Below are positions 25,347-34,538 of a DNA stretch of 64,000 nucleotides, piece by piece (the stretch's first letter is position 1; the number at the start of each line of letters is the position of its first letter). The notes beneath the pieces were generated by a model. The model was not told the DNA's origin. It searched no databases and saw nothing but the letters and a program-made list of their open reading frames with translations. Position numbers and translations under genes: made by a program. The DNA is from Balneolaceae bacterium (GTDB lineage: Bacteria > Bacteroidota > Rhodothermia > Balneolales > Balneolaceae). Where the stretch lies: NCBI GenBank assembly GCA_006969905.1, contig CP030887.1, forward strand, positions 2,530,730-2,594,729, given 5' to 3'.

Positions 25347-27884
25347 ATGAGCATATTAATGCTGTTTTTTGGTTTTATAGTATTCAGTTGTGCGGGTGTA
25401 CAGCAAGAGCCTATTCAGTTCACAGCCAAGCCGTATTACTTTGATGCCGGTGGAAGTGATTCAGAATTACATCAAAATTCAATTTTGCTGACACCTGATT
25501 TTACATACTCTGAAGGAAGGGGATATGGCTGGACAACACCAGGGCACAAAGAGTTTTATAATGAAGGAGCTGAAGATGCACGAAACAGCTTTCTTGTTGA
25601 TGGTATTGTAGCCAAAGAAATAAGCTTTAAAGCGGATGTTCCGGAAGGTGAATGGTGGCTGGCCATTTGGTTTGAATCGGGAATGGAAGATTCTAGTACT
25701 ACACAGCTTTTCATCAATAATGAAAATGCAAATTTAGAAGTGCAGTCGTTTACACCGCCAGCAGAACCCAGGGATAATATCCAAAAGATTTACCGGGTGA
25801 TTCAGAGAAGAGTCAGCGTTTCAGACAAGGGTCTGGCATTTTCAATGAAAGGAGTTGAAGATGATGTTTACTTGCTTGGCATTTCATTGATTCCAAATGC
25901 AACTGAGTTCGTTGATGAGAAAACCTCATCCATTCTGAAACACATTGAAAAATTAGGTAATTACAAAAGCACGGACGATTTTCAACCGGTAATTGATCGG
26001 TTAAAAGAAATAAGAACTGACAAAAAGCATCGGAACTTTGCAGCTTACTGGATCCAGCAATTAGAGATTATTCGTGATTCAGAAATGTATTTTGATTATC
26101 GAGGCTGGGGTTGGGCTACTGATAAGACGGGACTGGGGCTATTTGGACATCTTCATCAGTCGGTAATGCTATATGATGGTGTTTTGAACTTTGAAAATGT
26201 CGAAGAATCTCCTCTTTATGAGCGGGCACTTTGGTATCGGGGGAGAGTACTTTACTGGCTACACCTGGAAAGAGGTATTTATGCTGAGCTCAATGGGGCA
26301 AAAAGGGATTTAGCAAAAATGTATAAGCTTCATCCCACTGATGAGCTTGTCCGGATGTATAACGGAGAACAGATTGACACCCCTGATGAATTTGATAACA
26401 TAACAAAACCTGCCAACGCACCGCAATGGGCATTCTCACAATGGGAGCTCACAAATCGCCTCAAAAAAGTAGTTGATTGGTGGGTGAATGAACAGCAATC
26501 AGAAAACGGGGAGTTTGGTGGTAAATTCGGAGATGATGTCGAGATTTTACGGTGGTGGTCACCATTAATCCTGTCAGGTGATGAAACGACTTATAAAGGT
26601 TGGAAAAAACTTGCTGATGGAGTTTGGAACAGTAATAAGGTAAAAAACGGGTATGCGAAAAAGCCGAGTGATGTAGAGCATTCTTCTGAATTTATCTCTG
26701 ATACTGCACCATTGCTGGTGTTGTTTAATGACGACCCAAAATATGCTGAAAGACTGGCTTATTCTGCAGATTATTTTCAAAATTTATGGACGGGATATAA
26801 CGATAATGGAAATAGGTTTTTCAAGTCTGCATGGTTCAGTTCTTCCGAAATCGAAACAGAAGAGCCTAAAAACAGGGATGTAATTTATAATGGCAGGGCA
26901 GTAAAAGCAGTCCGGTATTATGCATGGAAGACCGGGGATACACCTACTAAGAAAGCTTTAATTGAATGGGCTGATTCCTGGTACAAAGTTTCACAGGAAA
27001 CGAGTAAAGGCAAACCCGTTGGTATCATTCCTCCTTCTGTAGAGTTTCCAACAGAAAATATTAATGGTGATGAACCAACATGGCATGAAGCGAATATGTA
27101 CTGGTCATATTTTGACTGGAGGGATGGGAAAGCGATTCTGGATCAACTTTTATATACCTGGACATTTACTGCTGATGATAAATACCTGAAGCCTATTTTC
27201 CAGAGCCTTGAACTTGTTCGAAAATATGCTTCGGACATTGATAAGCCTCAAAGCCCTCACGCAATAGGTTCCGAAGGATGGGCTGCCCACAGGCTGGGTA
27301 ACAGAAGCGGGTTTTGGAATGTTGTAGAAACATGGAGAACACTTACAGGGGATGATTCTTACGATGATTTGATACTCAAATATGGAACCCCATACACCCG
27401 CTATCGCATCACTAAAGATGAACAGCACTTAGTAGATGCTTTAGAGCCTTATCTGGAAACTGTACGCTATAACGAACCGATGCGGAGCAGCGAAGCCATA
27501 CATACCGATCGTGTCTTCATTAAAGGAATGAATACTCGTGAAGCTACTATCCTGCTAGGAATGATCACGGGTTTTGCAATTGAAGAAAGCGCGTCTCCCT
27601 ACATCGCAACATCATGGGAAAATACAAGTCGTGATCTGACTTATTTGGTATCAAATAATGACTCTACTAGTCTGGATGTAAAGCTGTATAACTTTGCAGA
27701 TGAACGTGAATCAGCTATAATGAGAGTTTGGCAATTGAGATCAGGAGAGTATACGCTCACCAAAAAAGTAGATGGGAAAGAAGAAAAAAAACAAATCACG
27801 GTAAAGAAGGGTGGAGATCGATTTAAAATTTACACAGAGCCTAAAAAGCTTATCGAAATATCCATTCAACCCACAAATAAATAA
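25347..27884 (+). CDS. Unclassified lipoprotein with a beta-domain and alpha-helical toroid; candidate polysaccharide lyase or hydrolase
   Basis: 845 aa. A lipoprotein signal ends at about Cys15 (FIVFSCAG). Residues ~25-180 look like a galactose-binding/malectin-like sandwich (FDAGGS, then SEGRGYGWTT, and GEWWLAIWFESG), as found N-terminal to pectin-active enzymes. Residues ~200-780 are aromatic-rich and helical (YFDYRGWGWATDKTGLGLFG, EANMYWSYFDWRDGKAIL, GSEGWAAHRLGNRSGFWNVV), the look of an alpha/alpha toroid as in PL8, PL12 or GH88-type enzymes. A small beta-domain ends the protein. I recognise no named family. The locus contains a GH105 enzyme and the 4-deoxy-ketouronate pathway but no known lyase, so this protein is the best candidate to make the unsaturated ends. 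Candidate general acid/base residues cannot be fixed by eye. Confidence 0.72.
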   Translation: MSILMLFFGFIVFSCAGVQQEPIQFTAKPYYFDAGGSDSELHQNSILLTPDFTYSEGRGYGWTTPGHKEFYNEGAEDARNSFLVDGIVAKEISFKADVPEGEWWLAIWFESGMEDSSTTQLFINNENANLEVQSFTPPAEPRDNIQKIYRVIQRRVSVSDKGLAFSMKGVEDDVYLLGISLIPNATEFVDEKTSSILKHIEKLGNYKSTDDFQPVIDRLKEIRTDKKHRNFAAYWIQQLEIIRDSEMYFDYRGWGWATDKTGLGLFGHLHQSVMLYDGVLNFENVEESPLYERALWYRGRVLYWLHLERGIYAELNGAKRDLAKMYKLHPTDELVRMYNGEQIDTPDEFDNITKPANAPQWAFSQWELTNRLKKVVDWWVNEQQSENGEFGGKFGDDVEILRWWSPLILSGDETTYKGWKKLADGVWNSNKVKNGYAKKPSDVEHSSEFISDTAPLLVLFNDDPKYAERLAYSADYFQNLWTGYNDNGNRFFKSAWFSSSEIETEEPKNRDVIYNGRAVKAVRYYAWKTGDTPTKKALIEWADSWYKVSQETSKGKPVGIIPPSVEFPTENINGDEPTWHEANMYWSYFDWRDGKAILDQLLYTWTFTADDKYLKPIFQSLELVRKYASDIDKPQSPHAIGSEGWAAHRLGNRSGFWNVVETWRTLTGDDSYDDLILKYGTPYTRYRITKDEQHLVDALEPYLETVRYNEPMRSSEAIHTDRVFIKGMNTREATILLGMITGFAIEESASPYIATSWENTSRDLTYLVSNNDSTSLDVKLYNFADERESAIMRVWQLRSGEYTLTKKVDGKEEKKQITVKKGGDRFKIYTEPKKLIEISIQPTNK

Positions 27885-27896
27885 GCCAGGCATTCA

Positions 27897-29150
27897 ATGA
27901 GCGATACAAATTCGTTAAGTTGGTTCAAGAAATTTCAACTATTCATTTTATCCATTGGGCCGGGACTTTTTATAATCGGGTACAACATTGGAACGGGTAG
28001 TGTAACTTCAATGGCATCAACCGGTGCGGAATACGGGATGATGCTTACTCTACCTTTACTACTGTCCTGTATTTTTACCTATATCCTTATTGTTGTTTTT
28101 GGAAAGTATACCATTGTAACCGGGGATACGGTTATCCACAGCTATAAGCGGCATTTTGGAAAGCCTGTGGGCTTGTTCGTTTTGATTGCTTTGATATTTA
28201 CAGAAGCAGTAGGAAGTGTAGGGGTGATGGCCATTGTTACTCAGGTTACCCAGGAATGGACCCGGCCATTAACCAGTTCCGGGAACGGGATCGATCCTTT
28301 GTATTCCACTATAGCCTATGGTGCGATTTTGTATACCCTGCTTTGGAATGGGAAGCAGAATTTTTTCGAAAAAGTACTTGCCTTCTTTGTTGGGGTAATG
28401 GGTGTCAGCTTTTTGGTAACCATGGTAATGGTTATACCGGAGCCTTCTGAAGTGATTGCAGGCATTGTATCGGGTATACCAAACGAGTCAGGAGCTTTTT
28501 TACTTGTGGCAAGTATGGTGGGTACTACGATGGGGGCTGTAATTTATGTGGTCAGGTCCGTGCTGATAAAAGGAAAAGGCTGGGGCCTGGAGCAATTGAA
28601 CCTGGAAAAAAGGGATGCTAAAGTTTCAGCAATTGTGATGTTTGTTTTGAGTATTTCAGTTATGGCTGCAGCTGCCGGTACATTATACCAACAAGGCCTT
28701 AAAGTTGATAATGCCATAGATATGGTGAAGCTACTGGAACCTTTTGCAGGCCGTTTTGCGCTTTCTATTTTTGTAGGTGGTATCCTGGCAGCAGGGCTCT
28801 CATCTCTTTTCCCACATATCATGTTGGCACCTATACTGCTTGCAGATTATAAAGGTGAAAACCCAAATTTCAAATCTACTACTAATCGGTTGATCTCGCT
28901 CAGTATTATCCTTTTAACGCTCGTGGTACCACTTTTTGGTGGACGACCTGTTTTTATCATGATCATGTCTCAGGCGTTTATTGCGGTAATTACACCGGTT
29001 GTCATTTTCCTGATGATGATTCTTATGAACAGAAAGGACTTAGTAGGCAAACACAGCTTATCCCCGATGAAAAACATTTTGGTTGGGAGTATAGTCATCT
29101 TTTCAGTGATAATGGCTGTGCTTGGGTTGATCGGAATTTTCTCAATTTAA
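27897..29150 (+). CDS. NRAMP-fold transporter lacking the DPGN and MPH metal motifs
   Basis: 417 aa, about 11 membrane segments. Alignment by eye to NRAMP proteins is clear in TM1 (LSIGPGLFIIGYNIGTGS for the family's GPGL..GYMDPGNW) and TM6 (VGTTMGAVIYVVRSVLIKG for GATVMPHVIYLHSSL). The metal-binding Asp and Asn of DPGN and the Met-Pro-His of TM6 are all replaced, so Mn/Fe transport by the known mechanism is unlikely. It is encoded between an orphan enzyme and a cytoplasmic beta-glucuronidase (12 and 28 bp gaps), which suggests that it moves a sugar, uronate or oligosaccharide across the inner membrane. The family call is firm; the substrate is inference. Confidence 0.78.
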   Translation: MSDTNSLSWFKKFQLFILSIGPGLFIIGYNIGTGSVTSMASTGAEYGMMLTLPLLLSCIFTYILIVVFGKYTIVTGDTVIHSYKRHFGKPVGLFVLIALIFTEAVGSVGVMAIVTQVTQEWTRPLTSSGNGIDPLYSTIAYGAILYTLLWNGKQNFFEKVLAFFVGVMGVSFLVTMVMVIPEPSEVIAGIVSGIPNESGAFLLVASMVGTTMGAVIYVVRSVLIKGKGWGLEQLNLEKRDAKVSAIVMFVLSISVMAAAAGTLYQQGLKVDNAIDMVKLLEPFAGRFALSIFVGGILAAGLSSLFPHIMLAPILLADYKGENPNFKSTTNRLISLSIILLTLVVPLFGGRPVFIMIMSQAFIAVITPVVIFLMMILMNRKDLVGKHSLSPMKNILVGSIVIFSVIMAVLGLIGIFSI

Positions 29151-29178
29151 AGTCAAAAACTAACTATAAGAGCTATTA

Positions 29179-31026
29179 ATGCTTTACCCACAACAAAATA
29201 ACTACAGAGCAACTTTTGACCTTTCAGGATACTGGAGATTTAAAGCAGACCCTAAACAGCAAGGCCATGCAGAAAAATGGTATGCAAAGAAACTGGATGG
29301 AGATGCACATTCTATTGCAATTCCGGGTTCGTGGAATGAGCAGCTAACAGAACAAGGATTAAGGAACTTTGTCGGAAAAGCATGGCACGAAACCACATTT
29401 AAAATTCCGGGTGTTGTTCAGGAAAACAACAGAATATGGATACGTATTGCAGCAGCTGATCATGCTGCTGAAGTCTGGCTAAATGGAAATTATGTGGGAG
29501 ATCATTATGGTGGTTATATGCCATTTGGATTTGAACTTACTGAGTTCCTGAATAAACCTGGAGAAGAAAACCATCTTTCTGTTTGCGTGGATAGCACATT
29601 AACCATGCATACTCTTCCCCAGGATGTTGATCCTGAATCCGAGCAGTACAATACCCCGGGCTACGAGCGGAGGCATTTGTTTCCGGCTACCCGTTTTGAT
29701 TTTTTTCCGTATGGAGGGTTGACCAGGTCCGTAAATATTGTAGCAACACCGAAAGAATATATTTCGGATATAAAAATTGAATCAACCCTGGATGGAAAAG
29801 TAAGGGTAGGTGTTTCTTCATCAATAGATAAAGAAATTACAGTACAGATTTTGGATGCTGAAGGAGTTGAGGTTGGCTCTGGCAATTCAGCAGGTGCTAC
29901 GGTAGAACTTAAGATTGATCATCCAAAGCTTTGGGGTCCCTCACAACCCTACTTATATATAGCGAGGGTATCTCTTAAAGATGGAGATGCTATTCTGGAT
30001 CAATATGATGAAGATTTTGGGATCCGCGAGATTAAAGTGGAGGGAGGTAAAGTGCTTTTTAATAACGAACCGTTGTTCATGAGTGGTTTTGGAAAGCACG
30101 AAGACTTTCCAATTGTAGGCCGGGGGCAATTTCGCCCTGCTTACCTTCGGGATTATGAATTAATGCGCTGGATTGGGGCAAACTCTTATCGCACCAGCCA
30201 TTACCCATACGATGAAGAAATGATGCGTCTAGCTGATAGAATGGGTTTTTTAGTGATCGACGAAGTCGCTGCGGTAAGCTTAGGGTTTTGGTCAAACGAT
30301 TTTGATGACTTAAAACCTTTGCTTGATAATCATAAAAAAGCCATCAAGGAATTGTACGAACGGGATAAGAACCATCCTTCCGTAATCTCATGGTCAATAA
30401 CCAATGAGCCGAATCTTTGGGCAGAAGAATATTATCAGAATGAGGCAAGCAGCAGGTATTTCAAAGAGGTTTACGAATACACCAAATCCCTGGATAGTTC
30501 CCGCCCGGTAATGTCTATTTCTATGGCGGCGCATAAAGAGAATGATGTGGTTCTGGAATCCTGCGATGTAATAGGTATCAACCGTTACTATGGCTGGTAT
30601 ACCAAACCTGTTGATTTAGAGCAGGCTGGAAAAGACCTGGGGGATGAGCTGGACCGGACGTTTAAAAAGTATGGTAAGCCGATAATGATTACTGAATTTG
30701 GAGCCGATACTGTAGAAGGGATGCATTCTACCACAGCCCAAATGTTTACCGAGGAGTTTCAAACAGCATTTACACTGAAATACCTGGAAGTAATGACAGC
30801 CCGTGATTTTGTATTTGGATCACACGTGTGGAATTTTGCTGATTTCATGACCCCTCAACATTTCAGACGGGTTATTCTTAACAAGAAAGGTGTATTCACA
30901 AGGGACAGAAATCCAAAAAGTGTGGCATTTAAACTCCGTGAATACTGGCATGATTTAGATAAGATTTCAGACGAACACCGTCCCAAAAAGTCGAAGCCGG
31001 GATTTTTAGTCCAAGATGTAAAATGA
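29179..31026 (+). CDS. uidA: Cytoplasmic GH2 beta-glucuronidase (GusA-like)
   Basis: 615 aa without a signal peptide. N-terminal jelly roll (FDLSGYWRFK, IPGSWNEQ), Ig-like domain and TIM barrel as in E. coli GusA. Acid/base Glu410 in SWSITNEPN; nucleophile Glu506 in IMITEFGADTVEGMH; the family phrase INRYYGWY; and Asn568-Lys-Lys570 in LNKKGVFTRDRNPKS, the N-x-K uronate clamp. It should hydrolyse imported beta-glucuronides to glucuronic acid for the mannonate/KDG route. Together with the exported GH2 at 23540 it gives two glucuronidases in different compartments. Confidence 0.9.
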   Translation: MLYPQQNNYRATFDLSGYWRFKADPKQQGHAEKWYAKKLDGDAHSIAIPGSWNEQLTEQGLRNFVGKAWHETTFKIPGVVQENNRIWIRIAAADHAAEVWLNGNYVGDHYGGYMPFGFELTEFLNKPGEENHLSVCVDSTLTMHTLPQDVDPESEQYNTPGYERRHLFPATRFDFFPYGGLTRSVNIVATPKEYISDIKIESTLDGKVRVGVSSSIDKEITVQILDAEGVEVGSGNSAGATVELKIDHPKLWGPSQPYLYIARVSLKDGDAILDQYDEDFGIREIKVEGGKVLFNNEPLFMSGFGKHEDFPIVGRGQFRPAYLRDYELMRWIGANSYRTSHYPYDEEMMRLADRMGFLVIDEVAAVSLGFWSNDFDDLKPLLDNHKKAIKELYERDKNHPSVISWSITNEPNLWAEEYYQNEASSRYFKEVYEYTKSLDSSRPVMSISMAAHKENDVVLESCDVIGINRYYGWYTKPVDLEQAGKDLGDELDRTFKKYGKPIMITEFGADTVEGMHSTTAQMFTEEFQTAFTLKYLEVMTARDFVFGSHVWNFADFMTPQHFRRVILNKKGVFTRDRNPKSVAFKLREYWHDLDKISDEHRPKKSKPGFLVQDVK

Positions 31027-31047
31027 TTTTTCACTCAGGAGTTTTAG

Positions 31048-31956
31048 ATGGAAATTATGATACATGAGAGAATTACATGTTGTTATCTACATACCATTAC
31101 TAAGTACGGATATCCACCTGCCGCCAAAGGTACATTGGAATACCTGGATGAGTATAAAAGTATGGGCTTTCAATCGGTTGAGTTAGAAGGGATTCGCAAA
31201 GATCACTTACTGGAAGTATATGAGATGCGAGACTCTATAAAGCAAAAGGTAAAAGAGCTGGAGCTTAATGTACCTTATTTTTGTGTAGTGTTGCCCGGAC
31301 TATCATCGGCAGATGAGGAAGAACGAGAACAAAATCTAGAGCTCTTTAATAAGGGATGTGAAATTGCATCGGGCTTAGGATCTAAGGGGGTATTGGATAA
31401 TGCTCCATTACCACCGTACCGGTTTCCCGAAGATATTCCTGTTGTGAGGCATTATCATGAAGAAGTTATTCTGTCCGCAAAATTTCCAGATAACCTGAAT
31501 TGGAATAACTATTGGGAGCAGCTTACTTCCGCGTACAGGCGAGCATGTGATATTGCTGCCGTTTTTGGGCTCACTTACCAGATGCATCCCGCCTTAGGTG
31601 TTCTGGCTTCTACCACAGATGCTTTCCTTTATTTTCATGATGCCATTGGACGAGATAATCTTCGGTTCAATTTTGATACCGCAAACCAGTATTTCCTCAA
31701 AGACAATCTCCAGCTTTCACTAAGAAGATTAGCTGACTATATCGATTATATTCATATCTCAGATAACAGGGGAAGCCGGGTAGAACACCTTGCCATAGGT
31801 GATGGTGAAATTCGTTGGGATGATTTTTTTGAAACGGTGGACATGATTGGTTTTAAGGGTCATTTCGGAATTGATATCGGAGGAGCCGAATCAGGGGTAG
31901 AAAACCTTGATGATGCTTATGTAAAAGCCGCAGAATTTATAACTCAAAAACTGTAG
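31048..31956 (+). CDS. TIM-barrel sugar isomerase/epimerase family protein
   Basis: 302 aa, preceded by CAGGAG eight bases before the ATG. It is an AP_endonuc_2/xylose-isomerase-like TIM barrel: GFQSVELEGI (Glu on strand 2), YQMHPALGVLA, NFDTANQYF (Asp/Asn metal-site strand), YIHISDNRGS and LAIGDGEIRWDDFF. Such proteins isomerise or epimerise ketoses and keto-sugars using a divalent metal, and many in PULs are uncharacterised. Placed between a beta-glucuronidase and a hexosaminidase, it probably acts on a released monosaccharide; uronate isomerisation would fill a gap in this locus but is only a guess. Confidence 0.78.
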   Translation: MEIMIHERITCCYLHTITKYGYPPAAKGTLEYLDEYKSMGFQSVELEGIRKDHLLEVYEMRDSIKQKVKELELNVPYFCVVLPGLSSADEEEREQNLELFNKGCEIASGLGSKGVLDNAPLPPYRFPEDIPVVRHYHEEVILSAKFPDNLNWNNYWEQLTSAYRRACDIAAVFGLTYQMHPALGVLASTTDAFLYFHDAIGRDNLRFNFDTANQYFLKDNLQLSLRRLADYIDYIHISDNRGSRVEHLAIGDGEIRWDDFFETVDMIGFKGHFGIDIGGAESGVENLDDAYVKAAEFITQKL

Positions 31957-31961
31957 TTGGA

Positions 31962-34538
31962 ATGAAATCTACAAAATCTATTACCTCAGGTTTATTTTTA
32001 CTGTTCGCATTCTCAGTATTGGCTTATGCGCAAGATCGGAAACTGTTCTTGGTACCCAACCCTCAGCAAATTGAATTCGCCGAAGGGGCATTTCCCTTTG
32101 ATGATGAGTTTTCCGTGCACTTATATCTGGATGATGAGAAAGAAGAAGAATTCATATTTAATCAAATCCAGGATGAGCTCAGGATTATTTTTGGTAAGGA
32201 TTACCAATTAAAGGAGAAAGGTTCACCCCGTGAAATAGTAGTAGGGGTTAAGGGGGCTTCAAAAAGAATTGACCGGCTTATTAAAAGTGAAAACCTTAAT
32301 GTTTCTGAAGAATTAGGTAAAGAAGGATATGTATTAAAAGCTACTGATAAGCACATAGTGATAGTTGCTAATACAGTTCGGGGTGCTTTTTATGGAGTGC
32401 AGACACTAAAACAACTTATAAGAACCCATAGAGATAAAAAGCGAATTCCCGGGTTAACTATCAGGGATTGGCCCGATTTGGAAATCCGTGCAATGATGGA
32501 TGACATAAGCCGGGGCCCTGTTCCCACAAAAGCATATATGCGACAGCAGATCGAGCGCCTGTCTGAAATGAAGATCAATATGCTAACTTATTACACAGAA
32601 CATGTTGTGAAAACAAAAAGCCATCCTGCATTTGCTCCCGAAGGAGGGTCTTTAGATATAGAGGAATGGGCAGAATTAGCAGATTATGCAAAAAAATATC
32701 ATATTGATCTTGTAGGGAATTTTCAGTCATTTGGACATTTCAGTGAAATATTGAAGCATCCGGAGTACGCTCATTTAGGTGAGAGCGGGATGCTTTTATC
32801 ACCGGCTTTTGAAGAGAGTTATGAACTTCTCGAAGATATTTATTCTGAGATGATCCCCGCCTTCCATTCTGATTATTTTCATATCAACTCAGATGAGACT
32901 TTTGACCTGGGGACAGGAGCATCCAAAGCCATGGTGGATAGTTTAGGCAAAGCCGTTGTTTATGCAAATCATATTAAGAGGCTACATAAGATTGTCACAG
33001 GTTTGGGCAAAAAGATGTTTATGTGGGGAGACATTGTATTGGAGAACCCTGAAATACTAGACATGCTTCCCAAAGATATTATACAGGTTACCTGGGGCTA
33101 TGACATTATGGATGATTATGCCCCGAGAATCACTCCTTTTATGGAGAAAGACTTTAAACTGTTGGTATCCACAGCAGTCCTGAACTCGTTTGCCATTATG
33201 CCTGATTTTAATGTTTCGCTTGGGAACATTGGTGGTTTCATGGCTGAAACAGTTAAACAAGGTGCCTGGGGAATGTTGAACACCGTTTGGGATGACGAAG
33301 GATTCGCTCTGTTCTCAAGGGATTGGTATGGAGTTTCTTACGCAGCAGATCAATCTTGGAATAGTGCGCCTGAGGATGAAAGCTACCATGCCAGGTTTAA
33401 TCGTGCATTATATGGTGCAACAAATGATGGTTTATCAGAAGCTATTTCTACACTTAATGAACTGGCTAAGCTCAAATCCACAGAAAAGATGAATGAAGGA
33501 ATCCTATGGGATAAAGTAATACCTGAGAAAGGTAAGAGCGTTTTAATGAATATCCAGGACTGGCCCAAAGTGATGAAGCTTGCCAATAAAGCTCAAATGG
33601 AGTTAAACAAATATGATCCGCTAAAGCATAAACTGGATGTTCGATACATCCAGCAGGTTATTGACTTATATAAATATATGGCATCAAGCAGGCCCGGTTT
33701 AATACATGCAGCCCAGTATTACAGGGAGGCGAAAGCGACTGAGATTGATAATAAGATCAAAGCAAGGAAGAACTTAGTAAAAGCCTATGATTTGATTTCT
33801 GAAAACTTCAGCGAGTTAACCAGGTTAAGAGCCGAAAATCAAACTTTGTGGATTAAAGAAAACCGGGTGCATGCACTTGATCATATAATTGGCAAGTACG
33901 ATCAACAGCTGAGTGCTTTAGAAGAGGTCAAAGAACTTCTTTTGAGTACAATATTTGAATTTGATAAAGGAAATCCATTGCCTGATATATCCGAAATTCG
34001 ATTAGATATCCGGGAATCTGAAGGATGGTACTTTCAGGGATGGTTGATGATAAATCCCATTCCTAATGAAGGCGGTTTCGAAGATCCGGGAATGGATCAC
34101 CTCGAGGATATGCAGGGTATTGAAAATACATTTCCCAAAGTGACCCAGGAATTTTACTTCGATAATGTGAAATACCGGTGGAGGCGGGTAAACACCCCAT
34201 ACTTTGCAAAAGTAGACCTGGATGAGATTCATGAAGAAAGCGAAAATGTTGTGATGTACTCGTTTGCTCATATCGACATTGAAGAAGATCGCGAAGTAAG
34301 GGCACTTGCAGGGAGCAGTGATGGGATTGAAGTATTTGTGAATGGTAAACAGGTTCACAAGAACTATGTAGAGCGGGAGTTCAAGCTGGACGAAGATGAG
34401 ATGATACTACCGCTAAAGGCCGGGCGAAATCATTTGATGATAAAGGTTACGAATAAAGAAGGGGACTGGGCATTTAGTTTCAGGTTACCGGATTCTGAAA
34501 TGAGAAGTTACAAAAACAGGTACAAGATCATCAAGTAA
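31962..34538 (+). CDS. Exported GH20-like beta-N-acetylhexosaminidase with C-terminal extension
   Basis: 858 aa with signal peptide (GLFLLFAFSVLAYAQ). Residues ~25-145 are the GH20b-like domain that ends in IVANTVRGAFYGVQTLKQL. The catalytic barrel (~155-480) has the substrate-assisted pair Asp311-Glu312 in HINSDETFDLGTG. Beyond ~500 are helices and, from ~660, a beta-rich domain with EVFVNGKQVHKNYVE resembling a sugar-binding jelly roll. It should remove terminal N-acetylhexosamine residues in the periplasm. The Asp-Glu pair supports a true GH20, but the barrel is divergent elsewhere (for example TYYTEHVVKTK), so a related activity is possible. The next gene overlaps its stop by one base. 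Confidence 0.8.
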   Translation: MKSTKSITSGLFLLFAFSVLAYAQDRKLFLVPNPQQIEFAEGAFPFDDEFSVHLYLDDEKEEEFIFNQIQDELRIIFGKDYQLKEKGSPREIVVGVKGASKRIDRLIKSENLNVSEELGKEGYVLKATDKHIVIVANTVRGAFYGVQTLKQLIRTHRDKKRIPGLTIRDWPDLEIRAMMDDISRGPVPTKAYMRQQIERLSEMKINMLTYYTEHVVKTKSHPAFAPEGGSLDIEEWAELADYAKKYHIDLVGNFQSFGHFSEILKHPEYAHLGESGMLLSPAFEESYELLEDIYSEMIPAFHSDYFHINSDETFDLGTGASKAMVDSLGKAVVYANHIKRLHKIVTGLGKKMFMWGDIVLENPEILDMLPKDIIQVTWGYDIMDDYAPRITPFMEKDFKLLVSTAVLNSFAIMPDFNVSLGNIGGFMAETVKQGAWGMLNTVWDDEGFALFSRDWYGVSYAADQSWNSAPEDESYHARFNRALYGATNDGLSEAISTLNELAKLKSTEKMNEGILWDKVIPEKGKSVLMNIQDWPKVMKLANKAQMELNKYDPLKHKLDVRYIQQVIDLYKYMASSRPGLIHAAQYYREAKATEIDNKIKARKNLVKAYDLISENFSELTRLRAENQTLWIKENRVHALDHIIGKYDQQLSALEEVKELLLSTIFEFDKGNPLPDISEIRLDIRESEGWYFQGWLMINPIPNEGGFEDPGMDHLEDMQGIENTFPKVTQEFYFDNVKYRWRRVNTPYFAKVDLDEIHEESENVVMYSFAHIDIEEDREVRALAGSSDGIEVFVNGKQVHKNYVEREFKLDEDEMILPLKAGRNHLMIKVTNKEGDWAFSFRLPDSEMRSYKNRYKIIK

